Source of the DNA: JAZQLP01 sp045542755
Lineage (GTDB): Bacteria > Bacillota > Clostridia > Oscillospirales > UBA644
Assembly: GCA_045542755.1 (NCBI GenBank)
Contig: JAZQLP010000009.1
Location: 1 to 8,253 of the forward strand
Length of the DNA: 8,253 bases
Direction: 5' to 3'
The position numbers and the translations under genes were made by a program. Position 1 is the first letter of the stretch. Every line of letters begins with the position of its first letter. Of this stretch, positions 6,642 to 8,253 are shown piece by piece. The notes under the pieces are model-generated. The model worked only from the letters and a program-made list of their open reading frames with translations. It made no database searches and was not told the DNA's origin.

Positions 6642-6911
6642 TTAGATACGATGCATCGCGTTAAAAACATCTTCGTGCATGGTATGTATTTCCAAACCCT
6701 TTTCCTTGCCAAGGGCGGACATAACGTCAACAAAATCGGTAAATTGGCTGCCTGCCATATCGGCGCTGACTATCATTATCATAACGAAAAGGTCCTCAAG
6801 AACCTTCTGGGTAATGTCCTCGATATTTACCTGATATTCGGCGCATTTTGCGCTGACTGCGGCGGTAATACCTACCGCATCCTTACCAATAACGGTGATA
6901 ACTGCTCTCAT
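6642..6911 (-). CDS. UPF0237 family ACT-domain protein
   Basis: This 89-residue protein is a single ACT domain: MRAVITVIGKDAVGITAAVSAKCAEYQVNIEDITQKVL (1-38) gives the first strand, the G-D/K-x-x-G-I-T turn and helix, and DLFVMIMIVSAD (40-51) the next strand. ACT domains bind amino acids or similar small ligands, usually as dimers. The open frame continues upstream to an ATG at 6947, but I place the start at 6911: GGAAGG (6919-6924) is 7 nt before it, the N-terminus then begins at the first conserved strand, and 89 residues is the family's usual length. It precedes the UPF0210 gene by 23 nt, a conserved pairing in Firmicutes. It follows argG after a hairpin (6949-6979). No separate strong promoter is visible, so it may depend on read-through from argG. 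The ligand is unknown; arginine or another amino acid would fit the location, which is inference. Confidence 0.92.
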   Translation of the reverse strand: MRAVITVIGKDAVGITAAVSAKCAEYQVNIEDITQKVLEDLFVMIMIVSADMAGSQFTDFVDVMSALGKEKGLEIHTMHEDVFNAMHRI

Positions 6912-6918
6912 ATTTTTA

Positions 6919-6924
6919 CCTTCC
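6919..6924 (-). promoter_or_regulatory. Ribosome binding site fixing the UPF0237 start
   Basis: GGAAGG on the minus strand lies 7 nt before the ATG at 6911. The two upstream in-frame ATGs (6947 and 6926) have no such site and would add 12 or 5 non-conserved residues, so this site decides the start. Confidence 0.8.
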
Positions 6925-6948
6925 ATATTTGTATTTAAAAATGCCAAT

Positions 6949-6979
6949 GAGAAAACGGCGAAATAATCACCGTTTTCTC
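6949..6979 (-). terminator. Hairpin between argG and the UPF0237 gene (possible partial terminator)
   Basis: On the minus strand GAGAAAACGG (6979-6970) pairs perfectly with CCGTTTTCTC (6958-6949). Three more inner pairs including one G-U give about 13 bp with a TTATT loop. The run of U (ATTTTT, about 6942-6937) begins only after some six bases (ATTGGC), a weaker arrangement than a classic terminator. It starts 14 nt after the argG stop. Since the genes downstream have no clear promoter of their own, partial termination or an RNA-processing or stability role is plausible. Confidence 0.6.
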
Positions 6980-6993
6980 TTGTAAAAATCTTG

Positions 6994-8214
6994 TTATTTC
7001 TGGTTTCTCTTCTGTTCGAGAAGTGCCTTAACCTTGATGGGAAGGCCGAAGAGGTTGATAAAGCCCTCGGAATCCTTCTGGTTGTAAACCTCGTCCTCGC
7101 CGAAGGTTGCGAACTCTTCGCTGTAGAGGGAGTAGGGGGAGGTTATGGAGGACTTGATGATGTTACCCTTGTAGAGCTTGAGCTTTACTTCACCGGTAAC
7201 GGTCTGCTGAGTAGAATCAACAAAAGCGGAAAGAGCCTCACGGAGAGGGGTGAACCACTGGCCGAAGTAAACGATGTCTGCAAACTTGAGGGCAACCTGC
7301 TGCTTGTAGTGGAGGGTCTCACGGTCAAGACAGATGGTCTCAAGAGCATCGTGAGCCTTGTAGAGAATGGTTCCGCCGGGAGTTTCGTACACGCCTCTGG
7401 ACTTCATACCAACAAGACGGTTTTCAACAAGGTCGGTAATACCGATACCGTTCTCTCCGCCTATCTTGTTAAGGTAAAGGAGAAGAGCAACGCTGTCCAT
7501 CTTCTTGCCGTCGATGGAAACGGGAACGCCCTTTTCAAAGCCGATGGTTACGTAGGTGGGCTTATCGGGAGCCTTAAAGGGAGAAACGCCCATTTCGAGG
7601 ATCTTGTCAAGATCGGGCTCGTTGGCGGGGTCTTCAAGGTCAAGACCTTCGTGGGAAAGATGCCAGATGTTCTTATCCTTGGAGTAGTTGGATTCTCTGT
7701 TTATCTTAAGAGGAATGTTATGCTTTTCAGCGTATTCTATCTCGTCCTCACGGGATTTGAATTCCCAGAATCTCCAGGGAGCGATGATTTCCATATCGGG
7801 AGCAAAAGCCTTAATGGTAAGCTCGAATCTAACCTGGTCGTTGCCCTTACCGGTACAGCCGTGAACTATAGCCTCTGCGCCCTCTGCCTTAGCTATTTCA
7901 ACTATTCTCTTGGCAATAAGGGGACGGGCAAATGAGGTACCGAGAAGATAATCGTTCTCGTATACGGCGGATGCCTTGAGGGTGGGGAAAATATAATCGT
8001 CTACGAATTCCTTGGTAAGGTCTTCGATATAAACCTTGGATGCGCCGGTCTTAAGAGCCTTTTCCTCAAGACCTTCAAGCTCGTCTGCCTGACCAACGTT
8101 AGCGGAAACTGCGATAACCTCACAGCCATAGTTTTCCTTGAGCCAGGGGATAAGTACGGATGTATCAAGACCGCCGGAGTAAGCGAGGACGACCTTATTA
8201 AGCTTTTTTATCAT
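6994..8214 (-). CDS. argG: Argininosuccinate synthase
   Basis: This enzyme joins citrulline and aspartate at the cost of ATP (to AMP and pyrophosphate) to make argininosuccinate, the step before argH. With the start at 8214 it has 406 residues, normal for the family. LAYSGGLDTS (10-19) is the ATP-binding PP-loop, YLLGTSFARPL (89-99) contributes to the citrulline site, and GCTGKGNDQVRFE (119-131) is the second conserved ATP/substrate signature. The start was chosen by GGAGG at 8223-8227, 8 nt upstream, and because the protein then begins MIKKLNKVVLAYSGG; the longer frame from 8244 would run through that ribosome site. It is the first arginine gene in this minus-strand run. An ArgR/AhrC-type operator match lies about 25 nt upstream, consistent with repression by arginine. 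The core promoter is beyond the right edge. Confidence 0.97.
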   Translation of the reverse strand: MIKKLNKVVLAYSGGLDTSVLIPWLKENYGCEVIAVSANVGQADELEGLEEKALKTGASKVYIEDLTKEFVDDYIFPTLKASAVYENDYLLGTSFARPLIAKRIVEIAKAEGAEAIVHGCTGKGNDQVRFELTIKAFAPDMEIIAPWRFWEFKSREDEIEYAEKHNIPLKINRESNYSKDKNIWHLSHEGLDLEDPANEPDLDKILEMGVSPFKAPDKPTYVTIGFEKGVPVSIDGKKMDSVALLLYLNKIGGENGIGITDLVENRLVGMKSRGVYETPGGTILYKAHDALETICLDRETLHYKQQVALKFADIVYFGQWFTPLREALSAFVDSTQQTVTGEVKLKLYKGNIIKSSITSPYSLYSEEFATFGEDEVYNQKDSEGFINLFGLPIKVKALLEQKRNQK

Positions 8215-8222
8215 TTCTGATT

Positions 8223-8227
8223 CCTCC
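8223..8227 (-). promoter_or_regulatory. Ribosome binding site fixing the argG start
   Basis: GGAGG on the minus strand, 8 nt before the ATG at 8214. In-frame ATGs at 8244 and 8229 lie upstream of or next to this site and have no comparable site within the window, so they are unlikely starts. Confidence 0.85.
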
Positions 8228-8239
8228 ATTTTGGATATC

Positions 8240-8253
8240 TGCATTTTTATGCG
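8240..8253. promoter_or_regulatory. Putative ARG box (ArgR/AhrC operator) upstream of argG
   Basis: TGCATTTTTATGCG matches the arginine-repressor half-palindrome TGNATWWWWATNCA at all fixed positions except the final A, which is G at the last base of the window. On the minus strand ATAAAAATGCA matches 11 of 11 positions of the right part of the Bacillus AhrC consensus as I remember it (ATAAAAATKCA). Its place before argG is where such a site is expected. ARG boxes usually occur in pairs; a partner would be outside the window. No argR gene is present here. Confidence 0.55.

Noticed and set aside
5635..6645. A 336-codon open frame on the plus strand
   Set aside because: It runs antisense through the UPF0210 gene, shows no family motif, and its openness follows from codon choice of the real gene on the other strand.
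6912..6947. N-terminal extension of the UPF0237 protein (MAFLNTNMEGKN)
   Set aside because: The GGAAGG site lies inside this stretch and points to the ATG at 6911, which gives the usual family length.
6991..7935. A 314-codon plus-strand open frame
   Set aside because: It is antisense to argG, whose motifs and length are unmistakable; no ribosome site or recognisable domain.
8215..8244. N-terminal extension of argG (MQISKMEESE)
   Set aside because: The GGAGG site is within this stretch, 8 nt before the ATG at 8214, and the family begins close to that methionine.

Overview
The window looks like a piece of a Clostridia (Bacillota) chromosome, perhaps a gut Oscillospiraceae-type lineage. The basis is purine-rich Shine-Dalgarno sites (GGAGG, AAGAAGG), one textbook TTGACA-N17-TATAAT promoter, and the gene set: a type II pantothenate kinase of the kind common in gut Firmicutes, the UPF0237/UPF0210 pair, and a CxxxCxxCC YkgJ-type protein. 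The lineage is inferred; no rRNA or other marker gene is present.

Layout. (1) Positions 1-959, minus strand: the N-terminal 319 codons of a glycoside hydrolase family 20 (beta-N-acetylhexosaminidase) gene whose 3' end lies beyond the left edge. (2) 960-1296: a 337-bp AT-rich divergent intergenic region with a consensus promoter for the GH20 gene and several small dyads. (3) 1297-3069, plus strand: a tight three-gene operon of type II pantothenate kinase, GNAT acetyltransferase and a YkgJ-type cysteine-cluster protein, ending in a strong hairpin at 3074-3101. (4) 3100-8214, minus strand: argG, UPF0237 ACT-domain protein, UPF0210/DUF711 (PFL-like) protein, argH, and a nuclease-like protein with a C-terminal winged helix. 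The two gene groups converge on the hairpin at 3074-3101, which can serve as a terminator in both directions.

How the genes work together. argG and argH encode the last two steps of arginine synthesis (citrulline to argininosuccinate to arginine). An ArgR/AhrC-type operator match (8240-8253) lies just upstream of argG at the right edge. Between argG and argH sits the UPF0237/UPF0210 pair, a small ACT-domain protein and its usual 456-residue partner, suggesting amino-acid sensing tied to arginine supply. A hairpin at 6949-6979 separates argG from the rest and may act as a partial terminator. The last gene overlaps the argH stop by 4 nt and has a D...ExQ motif of the PD-(D/E)XK nuclease kind; it is the least understood gene here. 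On the other strand, pantothenate kinase starts coenzyme A synthesis and is translationally linked to an acyl-CoA-using GNAT enzyme.

No tRNA, rRNA, CRISPR array, insertion sequence or phage gene was seen.
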